Shown one piece after another: positions 43,611 through 52,440 of a DNA stretch of 64,000 bases. Location of the stretch: positions 2,046,001 to 2,110,000 of the forward strand of contig NZ_CP034842.1 in NCBI RefSeq assembly GCF_004006635.1. Reading direction: 5' to 3'. The translations under genes and the position numbers were made by a program. This DNA comes from Fusobacterium necrophorum subsp. necrophorum (GTDB lineage: Bacteria > Fusobacteriota > Fusobacteriia > Fusobacteriales > Fusobacteriaceae). Every line of letters begins with the position of its first letter. Position 1 is the stretch's first letter. The notes below the pieces were generated by a model, which saw only the letters and a program-made list of their open reading frames with translations, ran no database searches and was not told the origin of the DNA.

Positions 43611-45305
43611 ATGGAAGGGAATTGGAAAGTAGAATATGAAAAATGGCTTCATTCATCCTTATTATTGGAAGATGAAAAAAGAGAGTTACAGGCAATTTCT
43701 TTCGATGAAATAGAGTTGGAAAATAGATTTTATACGGATTTAAGCTTTGGGACAGCCGGAATGAGAGGAATTCGCGGGATTGGAAGAAATAGAATGAATC
43801 GATACAATGTTGGAAAGGCAACCCAAGGTCTGGCGAATTATATTCTTCAAGTAGGGGGAGAAGAGGGAAAGAAACAAGGAGTGGTAATTGCGTATGACTG
43901 TCGTATTGACTCCCAAGAAAATGCGGAAACAACGGCAAAAGTATTGGCAGCAAATGGAATCAAGGCTTATGTATTTGAAAGTTTACGATCTACTCCGGAG
44001 TTGTCTTTTGCGACTCGAGAATTGGGAGCAAAGGCGGGAGTTATGATTACCGCTTCTCATAATCCGAAAGAATACAATGGATATAAGGTTTATTGGGAAG
44101 ATGGAGCACAAATTGTAGAGCCGCAGGCAAGTGGAATTGTAAATGCTGTTAATGCAGTGGATGTATTCCGAGATGTCAAAACAATGAATATTGAAGAAGC
44201 AAGAAAACAAGGTCTTGTTATCTCTGTTGGGAAAGCATTGGACGATCGTTTTGTAGAAGAAGTCAAGAAAAATGCAATTCACAAAACAATTTTAGGAAAA
44301 GAAAGTTTTCCGATTGTATATTCTCCTTTGCATGGAACTGGAAGAGTTGCGGTACAAAGGGTATTTAAAGAAATGGGATTTTTAAACGTACATACTGTAG
44401 CGGAACAGGAATTACCGGACGGTACTTTCCCAACTTGTCCTTATGCAAATCCGGAAGATCACAGTGTATTTGAATTAAGCTTGAAGTTGGCAGAGCGGGT
44501 AGGAGCAAAATTATGTATTACCAATGATCCGGATGCTGACAGGACGGGAATTGCTTTTTTAGACAGAGAGGGGAAATGGTATATCCCCAATGGAAACCAA
44601 ATTGGAATATTGTTAGCAAATTATATTTTTACGAACAAAGAAATTCCTCAAAATGGAGCGGTAATTAGTACTATAGTATCTACTCCAATGTTGGATCCTT
44701 TGGCTAAGGCTTATGGAGTTACTTTATATCGAACTTTAACAGGATTTAAATATATCGGAGAAAAAATCCGACAATTTGAGAAAAAAGAATTGGATGGAAC
44801 TTTTTTATTCGGTTTTGAGGAGGCTATCGGATATTTAGCAGGAACTCATGTCCGAGATAAAGATGCCGTAGTCACTTCCATGTTGGTGGCGGAAATGGCG
44901 GCTTACTATGATGCCAAAGGAAGCAGTCTATATGAAGAATTGATAAAATTATATGATAAATATGGATATTTCTTGGAAGAAACGATTGCGATTACTAAAA
45001 AAGGAAAAGACGGCTTGGAAGCGATTGCCAATACTATGAAAGCATTGAGAGAAGTGAAACCGAGTGTTCTTTGTGGAAGAAAAGTGTTGGAAATTCGAGA
45101 TTTCAATGAAAATTATAAGGGGCTGCCAAAATCCAATGTCTTACAATATGTTTTAGAAGACGGCAGCCAAGTGACGGTAAGACCGTCCGGAACAGAGCCT
45201 AAAATTAAATATTATATTTGCGTTTCCGACAAGCTGGAAGAAAAAGCAAAAGAAACATTATCGGAGCTAACAAAGGATTTTCAAGACTATGTCGACTCTT
45301 TGTAA
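43611..45305 (+). CDS. Phosphoglucomutase / phosphomannomutase
   Basis: The 564-residue enzyme moves the phosphate between C1 and C6 of hexoses. The active-site serine loop (TASHNPKEYNGYKVYW), the metal loop (NDPDADRTG), the sugar-binding loop (GFEEAIGY) and the phosphate loop (RPSGTEPKIKYY) are all present. The layout and length resemble the PgcA type of Firmicutes. I chose the ATG at 43611 (aggaggg ahead). The C-terminus overlaps hemW by 17 bases. Confidence 0.93.
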   Translation: MEGNWKVEYEKWLHSSLLLEDEKRELQAISFDEIELENRFYTDLSFGTAGMRGIRGIGRNRMNRYNVGKATQGLANYILQVGGEEGKKQGVVIAYDCRIDSQENAETTAKVLAANGIKAYVFESLRSTPELSFATRELGAKAGVMITASHNPKEYNGYKVYWEDGAQIVEPQASGIVNAVNAVDVFRDVKTMNIEEARKQGLVISVGKALDDRFVEEVKKNAIHKTILGKESFPIVYSPLHGTGRVAVQRVFKEMGFLNVHTVAEQELPDGTFPTCPYANPEDHSVFELSLKLAERVGAKLCITNDPDADRTGIAFLDREGKWYIPNGNQIGILLANYIFTNKEIPQNGAVISTIVSTPMLDPLAKAYGVTLYRTLTGFKYIGEKIRQFEKKELDGTFLFGFEEAIGYLAGTHVRDKDAVVTSMLVAEMAAYYDAKGSSLYEELIKLYDKYGYFLEETIAITKKGKDGLEAIANTMKALREVKPSVLCGRKVLEIRDFNENYKGLPKSNVLQYVLEDGSQVTVRPSGTEPKIKYYICVSDKLEEKAKETLSELTKDFQDYVDSL

Positions 45306-46386
45306 GGTGGATGCGGATGCTGTTTACATCCATATTCCTTTTTGTCTACAGAAATGTGAGTATTGTGATTTTACTTCGTTTTCCGGAAAAGGCGAATGGA
45401 AGAAACGCTACTTGGAAGCTCTAAGAACAGAAATTTTACTCTATGAGCATTCTTATTATGATACCATTTATTTTGGAGGAGGAACTCCTTCCTTGTTGGA
45501 GGGAGAAGAAATTTCCGAAATTTTGAAATTACTTCCTCACGACGAGAGATCGGAGATTACCTTAGAATGCAATCCTAAAACTTTAAACTCCAAGAAATTA
45601 CGGGAATATTATCAAGCCGGTGTCAATCGTCTAAGTATAGGGATACAATCCATGAAAGAAAAATATTTAAATCTTTTAGGAAGATTACATACGGCGGAAG
45701 AGGCGAAGGAGGTTTTTTGGAAGGCGAGGGAGCTTGGATTTCAAAATATCAGTGTGGACATGATGTTTTCTTTGCCTACACAGACATTGAAAGAGGTAAA
45801 AGAAGATGTAGAAGAATTTTTAAGCTTGGGAGCGGAACATATTTCCATTTACTCTTTGATTTGGGAAGAAAATACTCCTTTTTTTACAAAACTGGAAAAG
45901 GGAATTTATCACAGAACGGAGAATGATTTGGAAGCGGAAATGTATCAAAGTATCATAGAGCGAATGAAGCAAAAGGGCTATGAGCATTATGAAATTTCCA
46001 ATTTTGCCAAGAAAGGTTATATTTCAAGGCATAATCAAAAATATTGGAAAAATCAAAAATATCTTGGCTTAGGTTTGGGAGCTTCCGGTTATTTAGAAAA
46101 GCTTCGTTATACAAACTGCAGTGATTTTGAAACTTATTTTTTTCAGTTGGAGAACTATCGATTTCCCAGAGAGGAAGAGGAAGTGTTAACTCAGGAAATG
46201 ATAGAGGAATATCGATATATTTTGGCGTTTCGCCAATTGAGAGAATGGGTGTCGGCAAGAGGAAAGTACATCGAAATTTGTAACATTCTATGGAAAAAGG
46301 GATATGTGAGAAAAAGAAAGCAAGAATATAAAATAACAGAAAAGGGCTTGTTTTTTTTCAATGACATGTTAGAATATTTTTTGTAG
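45289..46386 (+). CDS. hemW: HemW-like radical SAM protein
   Basis: The 365-residue protein is of the HemN/HemW family. The radical-SAM cluster motif CLQKCEYC lies at the start of the core domain, followed by YFGGGTPSLL, LSIGIQSM and the HYEISNFAKKGYISRHNQKYW region in two pieces. The short N-terminus fits HemW (a heme chaperone) rather than true coproporphyrinogen oxidase HemN. It is coupled to the preceding mutase gene by overlap. Confidence 0.87.
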   Translation: MSTLCKVDADAVYIHIPFCLQKCEYCDFTSFSGKGEWKKRYLEALRTEILLYEHSYYDTIYFGGGTPSLLEGEEISEILKLLPHDERSEITLECNPKTLNSKKLREYYQAGVNRLSIGIQSMKEKYLNLLGRLHTAEEAKEVFWKARELGFQNISVDMMFSLPTQTLKEVKEDVEEFLSLGAEHISIYSLIWEENTPFFTKLEKGIYHRTENDLEAEMYQSIIERMKQKGYEHYEISNFAKKGYISRHNQKYWKNQKYLGLGLGASGYLEKLRYTNCSDFETYFFQLENYRFPREEEEVLTQEMIEEYRYILAFRQLREWVSARGKYIEICNILWKKGYVRKRKQEYKITEKGLFFFNDMLEYFL

Positions 46387-46398
46387 GAAGGGTAAAAG

Positions 46399-47079
46399 AT
46401 GAAACAAATAGAAGAAAGAATGAAAGAAGTATATGAAGAAGTGAGACAATACTCTCCATATCCGGAAAAAGTGAAAGTGATAGCAGTCAGTAAATATTTA
46501 AATGCAGAGGAAATGTTGCCTTATTTAGAAACAGGGATCGTAACATTGGGAGAAAATAGGGCTCAAGTGATTCAAGAAAAATATGAATTATTGTCCTCCT
46601 ATCCCTTTGCAAAATCTTTGGAGTGGCATTTTATTGGAAATTTGCAGAAAAATAAGGTAAAATACATTGTAGATAAGGTTGCGATGATTCATTCTGTCAA
46701 CAAATTGTCTTTGGCAGAAGAAATTAATAAAAAAATGGGAAGCTTAAATCGCAAAATGCCTGTTTTAATTGAAGTGAATGTGTCCGGAGAAGAAAGTAAA
46801 GAGGGATATGATGTTTTGGAAGCGGAACAAGATATTCCGGCACTGTTGAAATTGGAAAATATCCGTATTTGCGGTTTGATGACAATGGCTCCTTTTACAG
46901 AAGATGCGGAAGAACAGAGAAAGGTGTTTCGAAAGCTGAGAACTTTGAAAGAAGAGTGGAATAAAAAATACTTTCAAGATAAGTTGACAGAACTTTCTAT
47001 GGGAATGTCCAATGATTATAAGATTGCATTACAAGAAGGGGCTACTATGATTCGTTTGGGAAGAAAAATATTTTACTAG
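46399..47079 (+). CDS. Pyridoxal-phosphate homeostasis protein (YggS/PROSC family)
   Basis: The 226-residue protein binds PLP through the lysine in VIAVSKYLNAEE. The WHFIGNLQKNKVKYI segment, EVNVSGEESKEGY and the C-terminal LSMGMSNDYKIALQEGATMIRLG in two pieces are diagnostic. It balances the cellular PLP pool. The neighbouring sepF gene parallels the ylmE-ylmF order of Firmicutes. Confidence 0.94.
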   Translation: MKQIEERMKEVYEEVRQYSPYPEKVKVIAVSKYLNAEEMLPYLETGIVTLGENRAQVIQEKYELLSSYPFAKSLEWHFIGNLQKNKVKYIVDKVAMIHSVNKLSLAEEINKKMGSLNRKMPVLIEVNVSGEESKEGYDVLEAEQDIPALLKLENIRICGLMTMAPFTEDAEEQRKVFRKLRTLKEEWNKKYFQDKLTELSMGMSNDYKIALQEGATMIRLGRKIFY

Positions 47080-47090
47080 GAGGAAGATAG

Positions 47091-47657
47091 ATGAAAGAGA
47101 ATGAGGGAAAGAAAAAGGGGTTATTTTCTACAATGAATGGGTTTACAAGCGGAATGAAAGAATTGTTTGGAATTGATTCTGTGGAAGGGGACTACGAGGA
47201 AGAAGATACAGGAATTATTGATTTTTCAACAGCGGATGAACCTGTTGTGGAAGAAAGTGCAAAAGTGTCAAAACCTTTAAAAGCTTCTAAACAAAGAACA
47301 TTTTTTGGAAGGACAAAAAGCAGCCAAGTGATGAAAGAAGTATTTTCCAATGAAGATGATGGGGGAATTAGCAACTGTCAAACGGTCTTTGTCGATCCAA
47401 AAGGATTTGGAGATGCAGAGAAAATCGCAGATTATATTGTGAAGGATAAGATGATTACCATCAATTTGGAATTTTTAGATATGAAAATAGCACAACGTTT
47501 GATGGATTTCTTGGCAGGAGCTATGCGAATGAAAGAAGCTAGTTTCGTAGCGATTAGTAAAAAAGTATACACTATCGTACCAAAGAGTATGAAAATTCAT
47601 TATGAAGGAAAAAAAGATCAAAAGAAAACGATTTTAGAATTTGAAAGAGAGGAGTAG
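47091..47657 (+). CDS. sepF: Cell division protein SepF
   Basis: The 188-residue protein has a variable, acidic N-terminal part that includes a short amphipathic start, and a C-terminal SepF domain from about residue 95 (VFVDPKGFGDAEKIADYI, MITINLEFLDMKIAQRLMDF in two pieces, and FVAISKKVYTIVPK). SepF binds FtsZ and the membrane. It is known chiefly from Gram-positive and cyanobacterial lineages, so its presence here alongside LPS genes is notable. Confidence 0.88.
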   Translation: MKENEGKKKGLFSTMNGFTSGMKELFGIDSVEGDYEEEDTGIIDFSTADEPVVEESAKVSKPLKASKQRTFFGRTKSSQVMKEVFSNEDDGGISNCQTVFVDPKGFGDAEKIADYIVKDKMITINLEFLDMKIAQRLMDFLAGAMRMKEASFVAISKKVYTIVPKSMKIHYEGKKDQKKTILEFEREE

Positions 47658-47660
47658 TTG

Positions 47661-48659
47661 GTGTCAAAGATAAAAGCATTAGCACTGTTTTCAGGTGGAT
47701 TGGACAGTGCTTTAGCGATTAGGGTAGTACAAGAGCAAGGGATTGAAGTCATTGCTCTTAATTTTGTATCACACTTTTTCGGTGGAATTAATAAAAAGGC
47801 AGAATATATGGCGAAACAATTGGGAATTCTATTGGAGTATATTCATTTTGAAGAAAGACATATGGAAGTTGTAAAAACTCCTGTCTATGGAAGAGGAAAG
47901 AATATGAATCCTTGTATCGATTGCCATTCTCTTATGTTTCGTGTTGCTGGAGAACTGTTGGAAAAGTATGGAGCTAGTTTTTTGATTTCCGGGGAAGTGT
48001 TAGGACAAAGACCCATGTCACAAAATCCTCAGGCTCTTGAAAAAGTAAAAAAATTATCAGGAGTAGGAGATTTGATTTTACGTCCGCTTTCCGGAAAATT
48101 ATTACCTCCCAGTTTGGCAGAAACAAAAGGTTGGATTCGTAGAGAAGGTCTACTGGACATCAATGGTCGTGGAAGAAGTCGACAAATGGAGCTTATGGCA
48201 CAGTATGGTTTGGTGGATTATCCAAGCCCGGGTGGAGGTTGTTTGTTGACAGATCCCACTTATTCCATTCGTTTAAAAATTTTGGAAGAGGATGGCTTGT
48301 TGGAACATGAATATGCCGATTTATTTTCTTTGATTAAAATTTCCAGATTTTTCCGCTTTGCAAAAGGAAGATATTTATTTGTTGGTAGAGATGAAATATC
48401 CAATGCAAAGATTGATGATATTAGAAGGGAACGGGGGAGTAATTTTTATATCTATAGTTTTGAAACACCGGGACCCCATATGTTAGGCTTTGGAGAATTA
48501 ACGGAAGAAGAAAAAAATTTTTCCAGGAAGTTATTTTCCCGTTATTCCAAAGTAAAAGGAAAAGAGGAAATTAAATTGAATGTGAGCGGAATCGTGGAAA
48601 CGCTTGCTCCCATTTCCGTAGAAGCAATGGAAGAGGATATGAAAAAATATCAGTTGTAA
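47661..48659 (+). CDS. PP-loop ATPase, ThiI/MnmA-like tRNA-thiolation candidate
   Basis: The 332-residue protein opens with the PP-loop LALFSGGLDSALA (residues 8-20), which activates a substrate with ATP. Cys85 and Cys88 (NPCIDC) could carry sulfur or bind a metal. These features resemble ThiI and MnmA, but I cannot assign the substrate; QueC-like enzymes are an alternative. I chose GTG at 47661 with gaggag six bases before it. It follows sepF by 3 bases. Confidence 0.65.
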   Translation: MSKIKALALFSGGLDSALAIRVVQEQGIEVIALNFVSHFFGGINKKAEYMAKQLGILLEYIHFEERHMEVVKTPVYGRGKNMNPCIDCHSLMFRVAGELLEKYGASFLISGEVLGQRPMSQNPQALEKVKKLSGVGDLILRPLSGKLLPPSLAETKGWIRREGLLDINGRGRSRQMELMAQYGLVDYPSPGGGCLLTDPTYSIRLKILEEDGLLEHEYADLFSLIKISRFFRFAKGRYLFVGRDEISNAKIDDIRRERGSNFYIYSFETPGPHMLGFGELTEEEKNFSRKLFSRYSKVKGKEEIKLNVSGIVETLAPISVEAMEEDMKKYQL

Positions 48660-48665
48660 AAGAAG

Positions 48666-48694
48666 TGGTCAAAACAAAAGAAACATGTTATACT
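48666..48694 (+). promoter_or_regulatory. Promoter of plsY operon
   Basis: TGGTCA (48666-48671), 17 bases, TATACT (48689-48694), 32 bases before plsY. Confidence 0.45.
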
Positions 48695-48726
48695 GAAAAA
48701 AAGCATAATTGGAGGTTATAAAGTAA

Positions 48727-49326
48727 ATGAAGTTACTTTTTTTTATTATTATTGCTTATTTTCTAGGCTCTTTACCAAGTGGGGTTTGGATAGGGAAGAT
48801 AGCAAAAAATATGGATATTCGAAATTATGGAAGTAAAAATTCAGGAGCAACCAATGCTTATCGTATTTTAGGAGCTAAATATGGATTTATGGTTTTGTTT
48901 GCAGATGCTTTCAAAGGTTTTTTAGCAGTAGCTTTGGCAAGTGCTGGAGGACTTTCCCCAAATGCTCTTTCTATTGTGGCACTTGTGGTGATTGTGGGGC
49001 ATAGTTTATCGTTTTTTTTGGCTTTTAAAGGGGGAAAAGGAGTTGCCACTAGTTTAGGAGTTTTTTTGTTTTTAGAACCGAAAGTTACTTTTTTATTGAT
49101 TCTGGTTTTTATCGTTGTGGTATTTATTAGTCGGTATATTTCCTTAGGTTCCATTGTTGCAGCAGGATTGCTTCCTATGTTAACATTTTACTTTGAAGTT
49201 GGAAAAGAAAAAACAAATTGGTTGTTAATTTTGATTACCTTGATTTTAGGAAGTTTTGTAGTATATCGTCATAGGAGTAATATTGTTCGCCTGTTGAAAG
49301 GAACTGAAAATAAGTTTACACTGTAA
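48727..49326 (+). CDS. plsY: Acyl-phosphate:glycerol-3-phosphate acyltransferase
   Basis: The 199-residue membrane enzyme makes lysophosphatidate, the first step of phospholipid synthesis. Its three conserved loops are visible: SGVWIGKIAKNMDIRNYGSKNSGATNAYR in two pieces, FKGGKGVATSLG, and YRHRSNIVRLLKGTENKF in two pieces, between about five to seven membrane helices. The next gene, gpsA, makes its substrate glycerol-3-phosphate, a very common pairing. Confidence 0.96.
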   Translation: MKLLFFIIIAYFLGSLPSGVWIGKIAKNMDIRNYGSKNSGATNAYRILGAKYGFMVLFADAFKGFLAVALASAGGLSPNALSIVALVVIVGHSLSFFLAFKGGKGVATSLGVFLFLEPKVTFLLILVFIVVVFISRYISLGSIVAAGLLPMLTFYFEVGKEKTNWLLILITLILGSFVVYRHRSNIVRLLKGTENKFTL

Positions 49327-49338
49327 GGAGGGCTAAGT

Positions 49339-50340
49339 ATGGAAAAAGTAGTGGTACTGGGAGCCGGAAGTTGGGGAACTGCACTTTCGATGGTATTAGC
49401 TCAAAACGGACATCAGGTAGTTTTATGGGAATATCAAGAAGAATTAGCGAAAAAATTACAGAGGGAAAGAGAAAATAAAAGATTGTTGCCGGGAGTTATT
49501 TTTCCGGAAAATATAGAAGTTGTTTCAGAAAGTACAGATTTGTTAAAGGATGTTAAGTATGTTATTTTTTCCATTCCATCTCAAGCCCTGCGTTCTGTCA
49601 TTCAGAAATTTTCTTCTCAGATTCGAGGAGATATGATTTTGGTCAATAGCGCAAAGGGAATTGAAATTGCAACAGGAATGCGACTGTCCGAAGTGATGAG
49701 AGATGAAATATTGGGAAAGTATCATAAGAATATCGTTGTTTTATCAGGACCGACACATGCAGAAGAAGTTTCGAAGGGGCTACCCACTACAATTGTTGCA
49801 GCAGGAGAAGAAGAAAAAGCAAAACAAATTCAAGAATTGTTTAACAATAATAATTTTCGAGTCTATTTAAATGATGATTTAATTGGAGTGGAAATAGGGG
49901 CTGCTATTAAGAATTGTCTTGCCATTGCTGCAGGAGCTTTAGATGGATTAGGATGTGGAGATAACACAAAAGCAGCTTTGATTACGAGAGGGATAGCAGA
50001 AATTTCTCGATATGGAAAATGCTGTGGAGCAAAGGAGTCTACTTTTTCCGGTTTGAGTGGGATTGGAGATTTGATTGTGACAGCCATGAGTCAACATAGT
50101 CGAAATCGATATGTAGGAGAGCATTTAGGAAGAGGAGAAAATATTCAGGAGATTTTATCGAAGATGACTATGGTAGCGGAAGGAGTTCCTACCGTAAAAG
50201 CGGTCTATCAGGAAATGAAAAAATATCAGATTTCCATGCCTATTGTAGAGGCAGTGTATCGAGTCATTTATGAAAATATGTCAGCAAAGGAAATGATGAA
50301 TGAACTCATGAATCGTAGTGTCAAAAAAGAATTTTACTAA
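49339..50340 (+). CDS. gpsA: Glycerol-3-phosphate dehydrogenase [NAD(P)+]
   Basis: The 333-residue enzyme makes glycerol-3-phosphate from dihydroxyacetone phosphate. The dinucleotide fold (VVLGAGSWGTALSMVLAQNG), SGPTHAEEV, the substrate-binding lysine in VEIGAAIKNCLAIAAG and TFSGLSGIGDLIVT are complete. It follows plsY by 12 bases. Confidence 0.97.
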   Translation: MEKVVVLGAGSWGTALSMVLAQNGHQVVLWEYQEELAKKLQRERENKRLLPGVIFPENIEVVSESTDLLKDVKYVIFSIPSQALRSVIQKFSSQIRGDMILVNSAKGIEIATGMRLSEVMRDEILGKYHKNIVVLSGPTHAEEVSKGLPTTIVAAGEEEKAKQIQELFNNNNFRVYLNDDLIGVEIGAAIKNCLAIAAGALDGLGCGDNTKAALITRGIAEISRYGKCCGAKESTFSGLSGIGDLIVTAMSQHSRNRYVGEHLGRGENIQEILSKMTMVAEGVPTVKAVYQEMKKYQISMPIVEAVYRVIYENMSAKEMMNELMNRSVKKEFY

Positions 50341-50366
50341 TATTTAAGACTGAGGTGCATGCAAAA

Positions 50367-51185
50367 ATGGCAGAGCGGGATTTACTCTCATTATATTTAA
50401 AAGATATTAGGCAGTATAAAACCTTAGAAAGGGAAGAAGAGTTGGCTTTGGTGATCAAAGCTCAATCTGGCGATGAAGAAGCAAAAAACCAATTAATCTT
50501 ATGTAATTTACGTCTTGTTGTGAATGTTGCAAAAGGCTATCGTAGTAAGGGAATGAATTTAATTGATTTGATTAGTGAAGGAAATTTGGGCTTGATTCGT
50601 GCTATTGAAAAATTTGATGTAGAGAGAGGATTTCGTTTTTCTACCTATGCAGTTTGGTGGATTAAGCAGTCCATTAGTAAAGCTATTATTTTCAAAGGAA
50701 GAGAAATCAGGATTCCTTCCTATCGTTACGATATTTTGAATAAAATCAATAGATATGTAACGGAAGAAATAAAATTATGTGGGGTGTATCCAAGTGTGGA
50801 AGAAGTTGCGGAATATTTGAATATGCCGGTAAACAAAGTCGAAGAAATCATGATCGAATTTCAGGAACCTATGTCTTTGAGTACCGAAATAGGAGAGGAT
50901 ATTTATTTGGAAGATACCTTGAGTGGAACAGAAGAACATTTTGAAGAAAAGGTCTATTACAAAATGATGCAACAAAGACTAAAAGATATTTTAAATCGAT
51001 TGGATACTCGGGAACAAGAAATTTTAAAACTTCGTTTCGGTTTGGATGGATATGAAATCCATACATTGGAGGATATTGGAAAAAATTTTAATATCACCAG
51101 AGAACGAGTTCGACAAATAGAAAAAAATACTTTAAAAAAATTAAAGCGTAAATATACAAAAGAATTAAGGGAAACATTACTATAA
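50367..51185 (+). CDS. Group 2-like sigma-70 family sigma factor
   Basis: The 272-residue sigma factor has region 1.2 (DLLSLYLKDIRQYKTL), region 2 (NLGLIRAIEKFDVERGFRFSTYAVWWIKQ in two pieces), region 3 and region 4 with the helix-turn-helix TLEDIGKNFNITRERVRQIE. It lacks the N-terminal region 1.1 and the spacer of a primary sigma factor, so it is an RpoS- or RpoH-like secondary factor. I chose the ATG at 50367 (gaggtg ahead) over the GTG at 50355. Confidence 0.85.
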   Translation: MAERDLLSLYLKDIRQYKTLEREEELALVIKAQSGDEEAKNQLILCNLRLVVNVAKGYRSKGMNLIDLISEGNLGLIRAIEKFDVERGFRFSTYAVWWIKQSISKAIIFKGREIRIPSYRYDILNKINRYVTEEIKLCGVYPSVEEVAEYLNMPVNKVEEIMIEFQEPMSLSTEIGEDIYLEDTLSGTEEHFEEKVYYKMMQQRLKDILNRLDTREQEILKLRFGLDGYEIHTLEDIGKNFNITRERVRQIEKNTLKKLKRKYTKELRETLL

Positions 51186-51200
51186 AGTGGAGGGAAGAAC

Positions 51201-52322
51201 ATGCAGGTAATTGTAAATAGAACTGAATTTCTGAAAAAATTAAGAATTGTGGAAAAGGCAATTTCAGAAAATAAGATTAAACCTATTTTATCTTGTGTCT
51301 ATATGGAAACAAGAGGAGAAATGCTATTCTTGTGTGGAACGAACTTGGAGACGACAATTACGACAACAGTTTCCTGCAAAGAAGTAGTAAAAGAGGGAAA
51401 AGTAGCTTTTCAATACCCTTTAATTGATGAATATATGAAAGAATTAAAAGAAGAGGAAATCCAAATTCGAATGAATGGAGAAGCGTTAATAGTAGAGGGA
51501 GGAGATGCAGTATCTGAGTTTTCAACCTTTCCTTATGAGGACTATCCAAAGGCATTTGAGAATTTTGAAAAGCAGGAAGAGAATGTTTTATTGCAGATGA
51601 ATAGCATAGAGCTTGCTACTATTTTTGATAAGTTGAAATTTTCTGCGGGAAGTACAGATAATCCTGCTATTCATTGTGTGAGAATAGAGGGGAGAGATGG
51701 AGAAATTCATTTTGTAACGACGGATACCTATCGTTTGACCTATTTACATAGAGCTTTTTCTCTTCAAGAGGACTTTCAAATGAGTCTTCCTTTGGAAGCT
51801 GTGGAAGCCTGCAGTAAAATTTTTAGAGGCTTAGAAGCAGAGGTTAGAGTATATTTTGATAAGAAGTTTGCTCATTTTCTCATGGAAGATATTCATATTG
51901 TGAGTTCTTTGATAGAGCTTACTTTTCCGGCATATCAAACGATTCTATCCAATGGGAATTATGATAAAACAATGGGAATTTCTACGGAGAGTTTAATCAG
52001 CATTTTACGAAGAGTAATTATTTTCGTTCGAAATAATGAAGAGTCAAAATATGGAGCGACCTTTCATTTAGCAGAGGGTATTTTAAAAATCAAAGGAAAC
52101 AGCGATATTGCTAAAATTAATGAGGAAATGGCAGTAAACTACCAAGGAGCTCCTCTCAAAGTTTCTTTAAACACGAAATATTTATTTGATTATGTGCAAA
52201 ATTTGGAAAAAGACACGGAACTTTCTGTAGAAATGTTGAGTTCCAAAACATCTGTCAAAGTTCATGAGAAAGGAAAAGAGGATTATATTTATATCTTAAT
52301 GCCTTTGGCTTTGAAAGACTAA
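51201..52322 (+). CDS. dnaN: DNA polymerase III beta subunit (sliding clamp)
   Basis: The 373-residue clamp that holds the polymerase on DNA. It has the three-fold clamp structure with VTTDTYRLTYLH in the middle domain and the C-terminal YIYILMPLALKD ending typical of beta subunits. It is not next to dnaA here but in an operon with plsY, gpsA and a sigma factor. A terminator follows. Confidence 0.9.
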   Translation: MQVIVNRTEFLKKLRIVEKAISENKIKPILSCVYMETRGEMLFLCGTNLETTITTTVSCKEVVKEGKVAFQYPLIDEYMKELKEEEIQIRMNGEALIVEGGDAVSEFSTFPYEDYPKAFENFEKQEENVLLQMNSIELATIFDKLKFSAGSTDNPAIHCVRIEGRDGEIHFVTTDTYRLTYLHRAFSLQEDFQMSLPLEAVEACSKIFRGLEAEVRVYFDKKFAHFLMEDIHIVSSLIELTFPAYQTILSNGNYDKTMGISTESLISILRRVIIFVRNNEESKYGATFHLAEGILKIKGNSDIAKINEEMAVNYQGAPLKVSLNTKYLFDYVQNLEKDTELSVEMLSSKTSVKVHEKGKEDYIYILMPLALKD

Positions 52323-52367
52323 GGTTTCGAACTTTGTGAAAGAAGTAACAGGGAATTTTTATGTTTG

Positions 52368-52400
52368 AAAAAAAGGGGTTGAAATTTTCAATCCTTTTTT
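52368..52400 (+). terminator. Intrinsic terminator after dnaN
   Basis: A stem of AAAAGG and TTGAAA with its complement (52371-52384 and 52386-52400), with a small bulge, is followed by TTTTTT. Confidence 0.65.
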
Positions 52401-52440
52401 CGCTATCATTGCTTTTTAACGGGGGAAAAGGAGGAAAGAG

